From Spirochaetaceae bacterium (GTDB lineage Bacteria; Spirochaetota; Spirochaetia; Treponematales; Breznakiellaceae): a stretch of 8,175 bases of DNA. Below are positions 1-7,046 of this stretch, in pieces. A model generated the notes under the pieces. It saw only the letters and a program-made list of their open reading frames with translations. It searched no databases and was not told the DNA's origin. A program made the position numbers and the translations under genes. Within the stretch, counting starts at the first letter, position 1. The number at the start of each line of letters is the position of its first letter. The DNA lies in NCBI GenBank assembly GCA_031265535.1, contig JAISCO010000348.1, forward strand, positions 1 through 8,175, given 5' to 3'.

Positions 1-28
1 ATTGTACAAATATTTTGACGGTATAAAA

Positions 29-2197
29 TTATTTAACGGTTTCAACAGTTTCAGATACATATGAGAGCTGCTTGCTATTTTCCAATTTTTTGATAAATAT
101 TTCATTTCTTTTTTTTGCTCTGGCCAATAATGTAGAATATTTTATTACTTCTGTATAGAGCGAACCAACAATAGCGCCCTTATCGCTACGGACATATTGA
201 GATGGACGAAACATATAATCAAAATGAGGCGATCGCTCCCAATTTCCTGTACCTGTACTGTAAATATCTCCCGGTTCAATGGCCTCTCCAATCAAATAGC
301 CATAAAAAGTATTTATCTTATATTTCTTCTTTGTATAATTAGCTATAAGGTAGGCATACTTATTTATTTGGGTAAGATGATCGCTTACATTGACATCAAG
401 AGCCTTGAATTCAATAATAATACACTTTCCTTCATCGGGGAATAAAAGAATATCTGGCTTTTTAATCAACCGGTTTTCTCCCAATGAGGTTAAATATCGT
501 TCTTCCTCTGCTGAAAACTCATCTTTAAAAATCAATTCCCCATCTATCGTTATTAAAGATAATTGGACATTAGAAAAGCCTTTATAATAGATAAATTCCT
601 CATTGATAAACCACAAATCGCTGTTTTCCGGGTCAGCATTACTTTGTTGAAAAATTAAATTATGTAAAAGTTTTTCTGAAATTCTGCCGCTATCTTTTAG
701 CATTTTCTTTTGACTTTCTAAAACCTTATCGATGTATGTTAAAACAATACGTCTACGAGCAATATATTGAGCGAGTTCGTTTCTATTCTTTAACGGCAAG
801 GCACTAACCATCTTCTTTGATAGTGCTGTTATATCCTGCTGGTACGTTTCGTTGTTTTCTGGATTGAGGTTCTCGGCTTCTTTTAGCAAATTTTTAAGAG
901 CAGCATCTTTTTTTGCGGCAAGTTTTGCGTCTGCCTGATAGACTTTCCGCAAAGCAATTTCATCACTATCATCAATTTTCACATCAGCTTCACTTACTGA
1001 TTGTTCATTGAGCAAGAACATTTTCTTTAAGTCGTCTAATCTTCCTTTTTTTTCTTCAAATTTTTTATCAATTTCAGGACAAAGAGAACGTAATTTTGTA
1101 TTTGCTGATTTAAGCAGGGTATCTAATAAAATTACTTCATCGGGGTCAAAAGTTTCTTTATTTTGTTCAATATACTGTTCAGAAGTAAGAATTTTTATAT
1201 CTCCCCGCAAGTCACTGTCTTTATCGTTAATATAATTACCAGAAATTAGCACTAGATAACGATGGCCATCTATTTTTTCATTTGGCAATAAAGATTCTAT
1301 GTCATATCTTTTCGCTTCTGTACCTTTACTTGTAAGAACAATATTATTGACAGGAAGTTTTTTATCTTCTATTGAAAATACAGTGATAGAAAATCGTTCC
1401 TTTCGCGCTAAGGAGACAATCTTGTTGCCCTCTAATACTGAATAATTTATAAGCAATGGTTCTGTATGCCTCGGCGTTGGAATATCGTTGCCTGTTATAG
1501 AAACCGACTGTTCTATTGCATTATCTATAATTCTGCTTATTGTTAATTTTGGTAAAGAATCTTTATTTTCACAAAAATAACTAAGAAAGTATTTTATTAT
1601 TTGGTCCTTAATTGTTTCAACTGATAAATTGGCGTAATTATCATCGTCTTTTTTTCCGATGGGATTGGTAAATATAACTGTGGTGCCAGTATTTTTTGAG
1701 ACAATTTCATCATTCTTCTCGACATTAACAAGAGAATTATGACGCAAAAATACGGGTGATTTTGAAAGGTTAAATATGCACTGCTTAAATCCCGTTGAAG
1801 ATTTACTATCTTTATATGTGCTAATGAATTTGGTTGTTTCAAAACTATGCAAATATTGAATACGCCCAGTACCTTTATTGTTTTTGTTCTTTGAATTATC
1901 ACGAAGGGTATAAAATCTGGTAAATTCTTTTTCATTAAATCCTATTCCATTATCCGAGATAGTAATATTTTTGAAATAACATTTTTCAGTTTGGGTTTCT
2001 CCATCTGGCTCTGTAAATAAATCTTTATGAATGTTAAATTCAATGGATATTTTGCCTTTGCTTAATATTTCAATAGCTTCAAAAGAATTCATAATGGCTT
2101 CAAATATAGGCTGTAAAGAGTTCCTACTTTTTTGGTGTATTGTTTTTAATTCTTCAGCGAGAAATAAACCTTTTGTCTCATGGAAGCCTAGTTCCAT
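29..2197 (-). CDS. GHKL (HSP90/MutL-type) ATPase fused to a PD-(D/E)XK-like nuclease domain; putative defence effector
   Basis: The 722-residue protein starts with a GHKL ATP-binding fold. The N-box has E32, N36 and E39 in a NSFEA context, the G1 box is DNGIGF (81-86), a glycine motif GTG lies at 108-110, and a GTT strand at 170-172 resembles the late nucleotide-binding motif. A charged, helix-rich middle follows (about 355-535). Near the C-terminus, PD at 581-582 and E596-F-K598 form the D...ExK pattern of PD-(D/E)XK nucleases. From family knowledge, ATP-driven clamp closing could control cleavage; target and reaction are inference. The start has a GAGG Shine-Dalgarno (2205-2208) at 7 nt spacing. 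It lies 56 bp after the full-length stop (2254) of the restriction-modification gene, so it is probably the last operon gene. A TATAAT at 2223-2228 could give some independent expression, but no good -35 accompanies it. The gene is far more AT-rich than the rest, suggesting acquisition. I recognise no named system. Confidence 0.8.
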   Translation of the reverse strand: MELGFHETKGLFLAEELKTIHQKSRNSLQPIFEAIMNSFEAIEILSKGKISIEFNIHKDLFTEPDGETQTEKCYFKNITISDNGIGFNEKEFTRFYTLRDNSKNKNNKGTGRIQYLHSFETTKFISTYKDSKSSTGFKQCIFNLSKSPVFLRHNSLVNVEKNDEIVSKNTGTTVIFTNPIGKKDDDNYANLSVETIKDQIIKYFLSYFCENKDSLPKLTISRIIDNAIEQSVSITGNDIPTPRHTEPLLINYSVLEGNKIVSLARKERFSITVFSIEDKKLPVNNIVLTSKGTEAKRYDIESLLPNEKIDGHRYLVLISGNYINDKDSDLRGDIKILTSEQYIEQNKETFDPDEVILLDTLLKSANTKLRSLCPEIDKKFEEKKGRLDDLKKMFLLNEQSVSEADVKIDDSDEIALRKVYQADAKLAAKKDAALKNLLKEAENLNPENNETYQQDITALSKKMVSALPLKNRNELAQYIARRRIVLTYIDKVLESQKKMLKDSGRISEKLLHNLIFQQSNADPENSDLWFINEEFIYYKGFSNVQLSLITIDGELIFKDEFSAEEERYLTSLGENRLIKKPDILLFPDEGKCIIIEFKALDVNVSDHLTQINKYAYLIANYTKKKYKINTFYGYLIGEAIEPGDIYSTGTGNWERSPHFDYMFRPSQYVRSDKGAIVGSLYTEVIKYSTLLARAKKRNEIFIKKLENSKQLSYVSETVETVK

Positions 2198-2253
2198 AAT
2201 ATAACCTCACAAAAAAAGATATATTATATTTTCGGCAAAATGGGACAGATACA

Positions 2254-2541
2254 TTAGACATTTTGTACCACCCCATCAATCTGCGCCTGTAATTCTATTG
2301 TCATTTTTAGAACGGTTATGATTTTCTGATAGTGTTCAATATCCTCGAATGACAAAGCCCCGCCTTTACGGTCTTTGAGCCATTTTTCGGCGGGCTGGTA
2401 GCCGCCGATATAGTAACCCCATATCTCCGGGGCTATGTTTTCAAAATACTGATATTTATTAACGTATACTTTTCCCTCTTTGTAATTTACGGTTTCTATT
2501 TTGTTTGTCCCGGCAACAGGAAAATCGGCTGTACCTATTGC
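2254..2541 (-). CDS. Out-of-frame C-terminal specificity domain of the type ISP-like enzyme (silent in this register)
   Basis: Read from the GCA codon at 2541, 95 codons are open and end in TAA at 2254. The segment begins AIGTADFPVAGTNKIE and carries YVNKYQYF, PEIWGYYIGGYQP and EKWLKDRKGG, then EDIEHYQKII. These are hallmark conserved motifs of the type ISP C-terminal specificity (target recognition) domain. It has no start of its own and is reachable only by translation through the poly-C tract in the right register. Its intact frame and conserved motifs argue for recent or continuing use. A gene caller will usually miss it. It ends 56 bp before the GHKL gene. Confidence 0.92.
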   Translation of the reverse strand, partial: AIGTADFPVAGTNKIETVNYKEGKVYVNKYQYFENIAPEIWGYYIGGYQPAEKWLKDRKGGALSFEDIEHYQKIITVLKMTIELQAQIDGVVQNV

Positions 2542-5407
2542 GGGGGGGGGGGGGGGTATTTTCCATCAAATGAAGGTTACGCAATAAGGAACCTATAGAA
2601 ACAAGCTTTTGAAAATGCTCCGCATTTTCGGGATAGGGGACGCGGGGAAAATCTATTTTAAGAAACTCCTTGTATTTTGTCCGGTACTTGTTGCTGTACA
2701 AAACCGCATAGATATAATCAAGTATGTCTATTGGGGCAAATGTATTTTCGCCATCCTGTTTTTCGTCAGTGAAGAAAAGGCCGATTTTTTTCGAAAGGAT
2801 AGTTACAATGTCCTTGTTCAAATTGGGAGTGCGTTCATTTCGGTCATCAAAGGGATAGAGATATAATGGAAAAGCAGCACAGCCGCCACGATAATACATA
2901 TTAAAGTCAGTAATGTTTTCTGTAATAAATATTAAATTCCACGGCATTGTACCTACTACTTGCCCTTGCCTTCCAATTAAAAGCCCGATATTTTCTCCCA
3001 CGATAAAATGCCGCATTATCTTGCCACGGGGCATACAATGAAAACCTTTTGAATGACCTGTATAATAGGTATAGCGAACATCAAATGGCCGGTAGCTGAT
3101 TTTGACAATTTTATCAAAATTGGGATTGGGGGCTTTATCAGGATTAGGAACCAGGTCTTTCCTTGCTCCTTCAACACTCCAGTCCCGCGCATCTTTGCCT
3201 AAATTAAACCTTTCTCTAGCGGTTTCATTATCCAATGACAAAAATTTAACAATAGTTTCCTTGAGCGCACTTTCTATTTCATGGATAGTAAATTCATCTC
3301 TTGCGGTAACGATGCCTACCGAGTTCGCCTGAAACAATTCTTGGAAACTAAATCCTTTTTCATAGTCCGCCTTATTAACAAAATCCTTTTTCGCAAGAAA
3401 ATATTGCGGCCCTTCTAATGGCAGTGTTTTCCAGTTTATTGAGGATAGGGCGCTTTCCCAAAGAAACGTGTATTTTGCTTCACGCCGGCCGTATATATCA
3501 TAATGATAGACGGCTGCCAATTCGCCTTCTTTTTTCTTTCCTGTTTTGATAAAAAGATTTATGTTTACCCCCACCTGAATATCAAAAATATTTTCGTCTT
3601 TACTTCCATCGGGAGCGGTTTCTTTCTTTTTTGAATTCCCGTGGAGGTCAAGTATATATATCTTGTCAAAAGCGTTTAATAGATTCCAGCGCATACCCCG
3701 GAATGTGGGATTATCAAGAAAGCTGTGGTTATTGATATAGGCCAAAACGCCTTCGCCGTATTTCTCGATAAAATTTTGACCATAGCGGATAAACTTTACA
3801 TAGTCGTCATTGATCCATTTTGAATTTCTTTCTTTTAATTTGTCTACGCCTCCGGGTTCTTTCTTATAGGGGGCAAGAAAATCATCGGTGGTAATATTCG
3901 CGCTTTCTCCTGAATAGGGCGGATTGCCCAATACTACCATCACCGGGGTATTGTTCTTTATTCCGTTTGCTTCATTCGCTTCTTCGGCAAGCCATCTTTC
4001 CATAAAAAGTTCCGGGACTTCTTTTGGCGGCTCCTCAAGGCTGTTGGTAAGATAAACCCGCAGGCGGCTGTCATCTTTGAAGACATAGCCGGTTTCCTTG
4101 AGTTTCATATCAAGTTTGAAATGCGCCATAGCATAGGAAGCCATAAGAATTTCAAAACCGTTTATGCGCGGGATTAAATGCTTGTCGCAATAATCCAGCC
4201 ACGCGCCTTTGTTTTTTGAAAAATACGCATAAATCGTGTCTATCACTTCAGCAAGGAATGTTCCCGTCCCGGCGGCGGGGTCAAGTATCTGTACTTTGTG
4301 TAATTCTACGGTTTCCGGCTTTCCGTCTTTTCCCGGAGCGGCGCGTTTTATTTTTGAATAGTCGGCAAGTCCTCTTTGCAAATTGAATTCGGTTTTTAGA
4401 ATGTCGTCAACGGCCCGGACTATGAATTTCACCACCGGGACAGGGGTATAATACACGCCCCTTGTTTCCCGCAATGCGGGGTCATATTCGGCAAGAAAGG
4501 TCTCGTAGAAATGGATGTAAGGGTCCTGCGCCGCTTTGTCAAATTCTTTTTGTATATCTTCAACCGCGACACAATTAAAAAGGTCCGCCAGCGCGTCTAC
4601 TATCCATGTAATGCGGCTGTCAAGGTTTATCCCCGCTACATAATTGAAAAATTTCCGCAAAAAGGGATTTGACTGGGGTATCAAATGAGGGGCAAGATAA
4701 CGCGTAAATTGGCTTGCGTCTTTTTGGTTCAACCGTGCGGCGAAAAGCCCGTAGGCCAGGGTCTGCGCGTAGATGTCGGCGAATTCGGATATCTCAAGAT
4801 TATGAATGAGGATTTTCTTAAAACCCGCATACTGGCCGGAAAGGGTGTCGTCATCGGCCTTTCTTTTTAGGGCGCTTTTGATGATAGCGGCAAGCAATTT
4901 GGATTTTTCGGCCATCATCTTTGCAAGCTGCTCTGAATTGTAGATCGTTTTGCCGGAATACTTTGTAAACCGGTCTACCAGTTCTAAAAAGGCGGGAAAC
5001 TGCTTTTTGTCAGGGCTTATGGTTCCTTTGCTTTCATTGGCTATTGATACTGATATAAGCAATTCACCGTCAACAAAAAGCTGAAATACGAGGTAATTGG
5101 TTATAACCAGGTTCCCAAGGGATTGTTTGTAGCGGTCTAACTGTTCTTTGTTCAGTTTGTTATCTACGCCTACGGGAATGTCCTTTGCTTCTATGTAGCC
5201 TAACGGAATACCGTTTTTGGTGATGATATAGTCCGGCGCCCCGCAGTCTATGTGTTTTGGTTCGTTGGTTATGGTCAATCCGGTAGTGATTTCTTCAAAG
5301 AGATTTTTAAGGGCGGGGCGGTAGCTGTGTTCGGTGGCGTTCCCGGCCCGGTAGAGTTTATCGAGTTCGGAGAGATAATGGGCTATATCGGTAGCCGGGG
5401 AACCCAT
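2459..5407 (-). CDS. Type ISP-like restriction-modification enzyme (adenine-N6 methyltransferase with N-terminal nuclease), frame-shifted at a poly-C tract
   Basis: As read, 982 residues. The N-terminus (1-130) has ATEHSYRPAL (24-33) and a PD-(D/E)XK pattern: P58-D59, then E73-A-K75. After a helical linker, the methyltransferase begins with RETRGVYYTP (about 313-322). Motif I is DPAAGTG (376-382, SAM binding) and motif IV is NPPY (495-498), typical of amino-methyltransferases making N6-methyladenine. No Walker A/helicase segment lies between nuclease and methyltransferase, so it is shorter than LlaGI/LlaBIII-type enzymes (about 1,500-1,600 residues). The natural frame is lost at residue ~956, in the 15-C tract, and the last 27 residues are an out-of-frame, basic, cysteine-containing tail. 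With 14 C the protein would be 1,050 residues, ending at 2254. The ATG at 5407 is the first usable start after an in-frame TAA; its Shine-Dalgarno (AAAGG) is weak. The small basic gene lies 34 bp upstream. Confidence 0.9.
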   Translation of the reverse strand: MGSPATDIAHYLSELDKLYRAGNATEHSYRPALKNLFEEITTGLTITNEPKHIDCGAPDYIITKNGIPLGYIEAKDIPVGVDNKLNKEQLDRYKQSLGNLVITNYLVFQLFVDGELLISVSIANESKGTISPDKKQFPAFLELVDRFTKYSGKTIYNSEQLAKMMAEKSKLLAAIIKSALKRKADDDTLSGQYAGFKKILIHNLEISEFADIYAQTLAYGLFAARLNQKDASQFTRYLAPHLIPQSNPFLRKFFNYVAGINLDSRITWIVDALADLFNCVAVEDIQKEFDKAAQDPYIHFYETFLAEYDPALRETRGVYYTPVPVVKFIVRAVDDILKTEFNLQRGLADYSKIKRAAPGKDGKPETVELHKVQILDPAAGTGTFLAEVIDTIYAYFSKNKGAWLDYCDKHLIPRINGFEILMASYAMAHFKLDMKLKETGYVFKDDSRLRVYLTNSLEEPPKEVPELFMERWLAEEANEANGIKNNTPVMVVLGNPPYSGESANITTDDFLAPYKKEPGGVDKLKERNSKWINDDYVKFIRYGQNFIEKYGEGVLAYINNHSFLDNPTFRGMRWNLLNAFDKIYILDLHGNSKKKETAPDGSKDENIFDIQVGVNINLFIKTGKKKEGELAAVYHYDIYGRREAKYTFLWESALSSINWKTLPLEGPQYFLAKKDFVNKADYEKGFSFQELFQANSVGIVTARDEFTIHEIESALKETIVKFLSLDNETARERFNLGKDARDWSVEGARKDLVPNPDKAPNPNFDKIVKISYRPFDVRYTYYTGHSKGFHCMPRGKIMRHFIVGENIGLLIGRQGQVVGTMPWNLIFITENITDFNMYYRGGCAAFPLYLYPFDDRNERTPNLNKDIVTILSKKIGLFFTDEKQDGENTFAPIDILDYIYAVLYSNKYRTKYKEFLKIDFPRVPYPENAEHFQKLVSIGSLLRNLHLMENTPPPPRNRYSRFSCCRDKQNRNRKLQRGKSIR
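2542..2556 (-). repeat. 15-bp poly-G/C homopolymer inside the restriction-modification gene (contingency locus)
   Basis: Fifteen consecutive G on the plus strand (C on the coding strand). It codes for a run of four prolines after MENT, at a linker between the methyltransferase body and the specificity domain. Lengths of 14 or 17 C connect to the intact downstream frame. The present 15 C (or 18) gives a 27-residue aberrant tail. 13 or 16 C gives a stop within two codons after the tract. Such tracts change length by slipped-strand mispairing. The count comes from the given sequence, and assembly or sequencing error in so long a run cannot be excluded. Confidence 0.9.
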
Positions 5408-5441
5408 GATGCTTTAGCCTTTGGTTTTTACACCAACAAAA

Positions 5442-5606
5442 CTATTTCTTGTGTTTTGTTGGATCAACCAACGTATGCTTCTGGCCCTTTTGCGGTGTTG
5501 GCGGCGCTGGTTTCCCTTTCACCAATGTTGTTTCTGCCCTGCCGGGGGTTGTATACTGCCCGGACTTGGGAACCGTTTGGCCTGGCTTAACAGTTGTCTT
5601 TGCCAT
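5442..5606 (-). CDS. Small basic 54-residue protein (KPG...P.SGQY type, YjzC-like N-terminus)
   Basis: An intact ORF of 54 codons with a near-perfect AGGAGG Shine-Dalgarno (5615-5620) 8 nt before ATG. It begins MAKTTVKPGQTVPKSGQY, contains a TLVKGKPAPPTP stretch, and ends LVDPTKHKK. It is rich in Lys, Pro and Thr, with no cysteine, signal peptide or membrane segment. The KPGQ-x-P-x-SGQY start resembles, from memory, short YjzC-type bacterial proteins of unknown function. The assignment is tentative and no activity can be named. It is the first gene of the predicted operon, 34 bp ahead of the restriction-modification start, so it may be a co-expressed accessory factor or a passenger. The strong ribosome site contrasts with the weak one of the next gene. 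Confidence 0.72.
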   Translation of the reverse strand: MAKTTVKPGQTVPKSGQYTTPGRAETTLVKGKPAPPTPQKGQKHTLVDPTKHKK

Positions 5607-5614
5607 TTCAGTTT

Positions 5615-5620
5615 CCTCCT
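5615..5620 (-). promoter_or_regulatory. Strong Shine-Dalgarno AGGAGG of the 54-residue protein
   Basis: CCTCCT on the plus strand reads AGGAGG on the coding strand, 8 nt before the ATG at 5606. It fixes the start of this small gene and is the best ribosome-binding site in the window. Confidence 0.8.
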
Positions 5621-5629
5621 ATCGCCAAA

Positions 5630-5638
5630 ATTATATCA
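5630..5638 (-). promoter_or_regulatory. Extended -10 promoter (TGATATAAT) of the three-gene operon
   Basis: The minus strand reads TGA-TATAAT: a perfect -10 hexamer (5630-5635) preceded by the TGn extension. No good -35 is present (GGCTTG at 16 bp spacing is poor), as is common for extended -10 promoters. The predicted start near 5623 gives a short leader of about 17 nt containing the AGGAGG. The TGA of the promoter is also the stop codon of the S24 tail remnant. Confidence 0.55.
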
Positions 5639-5737
5639 CACCCTATGATAACAAGCCACTACCCGCCCGGCTATCCTAATATCGTCTAACGCAGGGCCGG
5701 AGAAACGGCGGGGTTCGTAGGCCGGGTTTGTGCTGTA
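5636..5737 (-). pseudogene. Orphan C-terminal tail of an S24-family (LexA/CI-like) repressor
   Basis: About 33 codons ending in TGA at 5636 encode YSTNPAYEPRRF, SGPALDDIRIAGR and VVACYHRV. Of 33 residues, 26 match the tail of the second S24 copy at 7062-7170. Upstream on the coding strand (higher coordinates), the similarity stops at about 5738, and no catalytic Ser/Lys or helix-turn-helix follows. So this is a fragment, not a gene. It abuts the promoter of the small basic gene. It may be the scar of a regulator replaced or lost when neighbouring sequence moved in. Confidence 0.75.
5645..5737 (+). repeat. Diverged direct repeat, left copy (S24 tail)
   Basis: Matches 7072-7164 at 78 of 93 positions without gaps, in the same orientation. 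The two copies bracket the zinc-ribbon gene, 1.4 kb apart. Confidence 0.85.
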
Positions 5738-6137
5738 CTGTCCCCGGAGACCTAGACCGCCATAAGGCGATCCGGGCGGCGGGTGATGGGAACCTGAAAA
5801 ACAGCCTTTCGGGGTTTTTGAACTCCAGATATTTACATTCCTCGTCGGAATGAATGAAGGCAACAAAAAGAAGACGACCACCGTCCCGCCCGATTCCCTC
5901 ATGCATTTCACTGAGGCATGTGCCGTATTGGGGGAATAATCCAATACGGTTATGGGCCGCAAGGGTCAATCCAGAAGGAAGACACGCTTGTATCAAGAAT
6001 AAACAGCTTGTTTATAATAAATTGGGGTGGTATATCTATCATGGCACCATTATACTTCCCGGAATGTGCCTAAATCAAGCCCGGCTTTCGGTAACATTTC
6101 AATTTGAGGTATTCCACCCGGTAAATATTTTTATCCG
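5738..6137. other. About 400 bp without a convincing gene
   Basis: Minus-strand frames are open here. One of them (5996 down to 5676) reads protein-like for about 60 residues, with CLSEMHEGIGRDGG and LLFVAFIHSDEECKYLEF. It has no ribosome site, runs out of frame into the S24 tail and matches no family I recognise, so it may be a gene relic. A 30-codon minus ORF (6042 to 5950, starting MIDIPPQF) is also unsupported. The stretch carries a perfect 9-bp inverted repeat listed separately. Confidence 0.4.
5923..5949. repeat. Perfect 9-bp inverted repeat with 9-nt loop
   Basis: CCGTATTGG (5923-5931) and CCAATACGG (5941-5949) are perfect reverse complements around gggaataat. No T-run follows on either strand, so it is not a typical intrinsic terminator. 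It could be a protein-binding site or RNA hairpin in the region between the zinc-ribbon gene and the operon. Confidence 0.6.
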
Positions 6138-7046
6138 TTATGTTTTATCGTTGTTTTTCCCGGCGCATCGGGGACAGCCCTGCCGCTGCTTACCAATATG
6201 GTTGCCCGGACACTTCATAAATACCCCGTGAACAGGACAGGTAATCGCCATTTTTGTATCGCTGTTGTGATAGGTTGCCTCATCATATTGATATTTGTCT
6301 CCATGGATTTTCCGCGCCCGTTTGAGGAATTCCGAAAAAGGCATGGTCAGCATGGCTTGTATCCGCTCATGCGCGCATTTGGGGCAAGTACGGCCCAGGA
6401 TATGGCTGTATGCCCGTTGGGTAAATTCGCCATGCCTGGGACAAATGATGGTTACTTTGGATGAATAGCCGGTGATTTCACCTACCTTTGAATAATCATA
6501 GGCGTTGCCGTGTTTTTCCTTTGCTTCCCGGAGAAAACGTTCCCGGTTCACCGGCTTGCGCCCGCCGCATTGGGGGCAGGCATACCCAAGTAAAAGGCTT
6601 CGGGGAGTTTTCCAAAATTCGCCATGCAGGGAGCACGTCACCTTTATCTTTTTTTGGAAGTTAAGAAACGTTGTCTCATCAAACCGGTATTTATTCCTGT
6701 AGCGGGAACGGAACAGGGTTGTAAATTCTTTGAGCGTGGTGGTGCGTTTCTGTATCCTGCTCGCAAGGCCGCATTTTTGGCAGCCGTGGCCTTGTAAGAA
6801 CCTGTGGGGATTGGCGAAAAAAGAGCCGTGTTCAGGGCAGACAATCTCTACCGGCGTTTCGTTATGCACATATACCACCCGGTCATAGCCGTAGCGGTCT
6901 CCGTATACCATCCGGGCTATTGTGATAAATTCATCAACAGATCTCCCCAGGGAGCCGTGATTAAACAGGTATCTGGTAGAAATTTTTTTGGCTTTCGGCC
7001 GCCTCCCCGGAGATTTTACGGTCTCTGATTGGGCTTTCGCGGGCAT
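6138..7046 (-). CDS. Protein with four tandem DUF723-like zinc-ribbon repeats
   Basis: The protein has 302 residues: a basic N-terminus (1-35) and four repeats of about 60 residues. Each repeat has the plan F..A...HG..Y.Y, then C-x2-H-G-x-F, then C-x2-C. Probable zinc ligands are C70/H73/C89/C92, C138/H141/C157/C160, C202/H205/C221/C224 and C270/H273/C291/C294; all sixteen are kept. From family knowledge, such repeats occur in phage and accessory proteins and beside Vsr-like or homing endonuclease domains, so nucleic-acid binding is likely. No nuclease domain is present here, so the function is unknown. The ATG at 7046 has AAGGAG (7056-7061) at 9 nt spacing and overlaps the end of the decayed S24 repressor frame, suggesting coupling or co-transcription. 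It sits between two S24 tail copies, as cargo would. Confidence 0.82.
   Translation of the reverse strand: MPAKAQSETVKSPGRRPKAKKISTRYLFNHGSLGRSVDEFITIARMVYGDRYGYDRVVYVHNETPVEIVCPEHGSFFANPHRFLQGHGCQKCGLASRIQKRTTTLKEFTTLFRSRYRNKYRFDETTFLNFQKKIKVTCSLHGEFWKTPRSLLLGYACPQCGGRKPVNRERFLREAKEKHGNAYDYSKVGEITGYSSKVTIICPRHGEFTQRAYSHILGRTCPKCAHERIQAMLTMPFSEFLKRARKIHGDKYQYDEATYHNSDTKMAITCPVHGVFMKCPGNHIGKQRQGCPRCAGKNNDKT

Noticed and set aside
1..28. A terminator after the GHKL gene
   Set aside because: Only 28 bp follow the stop codon and no hairpin is visible there.
1597..1935. A 112-codon minus frame inside the GHKL gene
   Set aside because: It lies wholly within the GHKL reading frame, which has clear ATPase motifs here; no independent start signal.
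5442..5606. A suspected frameshift in the 54-residue gene
   Set aside because: Recounting the C run at its middle gives five bases, and start, body and stop are then in one frame.
5900..6140. Integron attC-like sites around the zinc-ribbon gene
   Set aside because: The inverted repeats lack proper GTTRRRY/RYYYAAC core sites and no integrase is visible.
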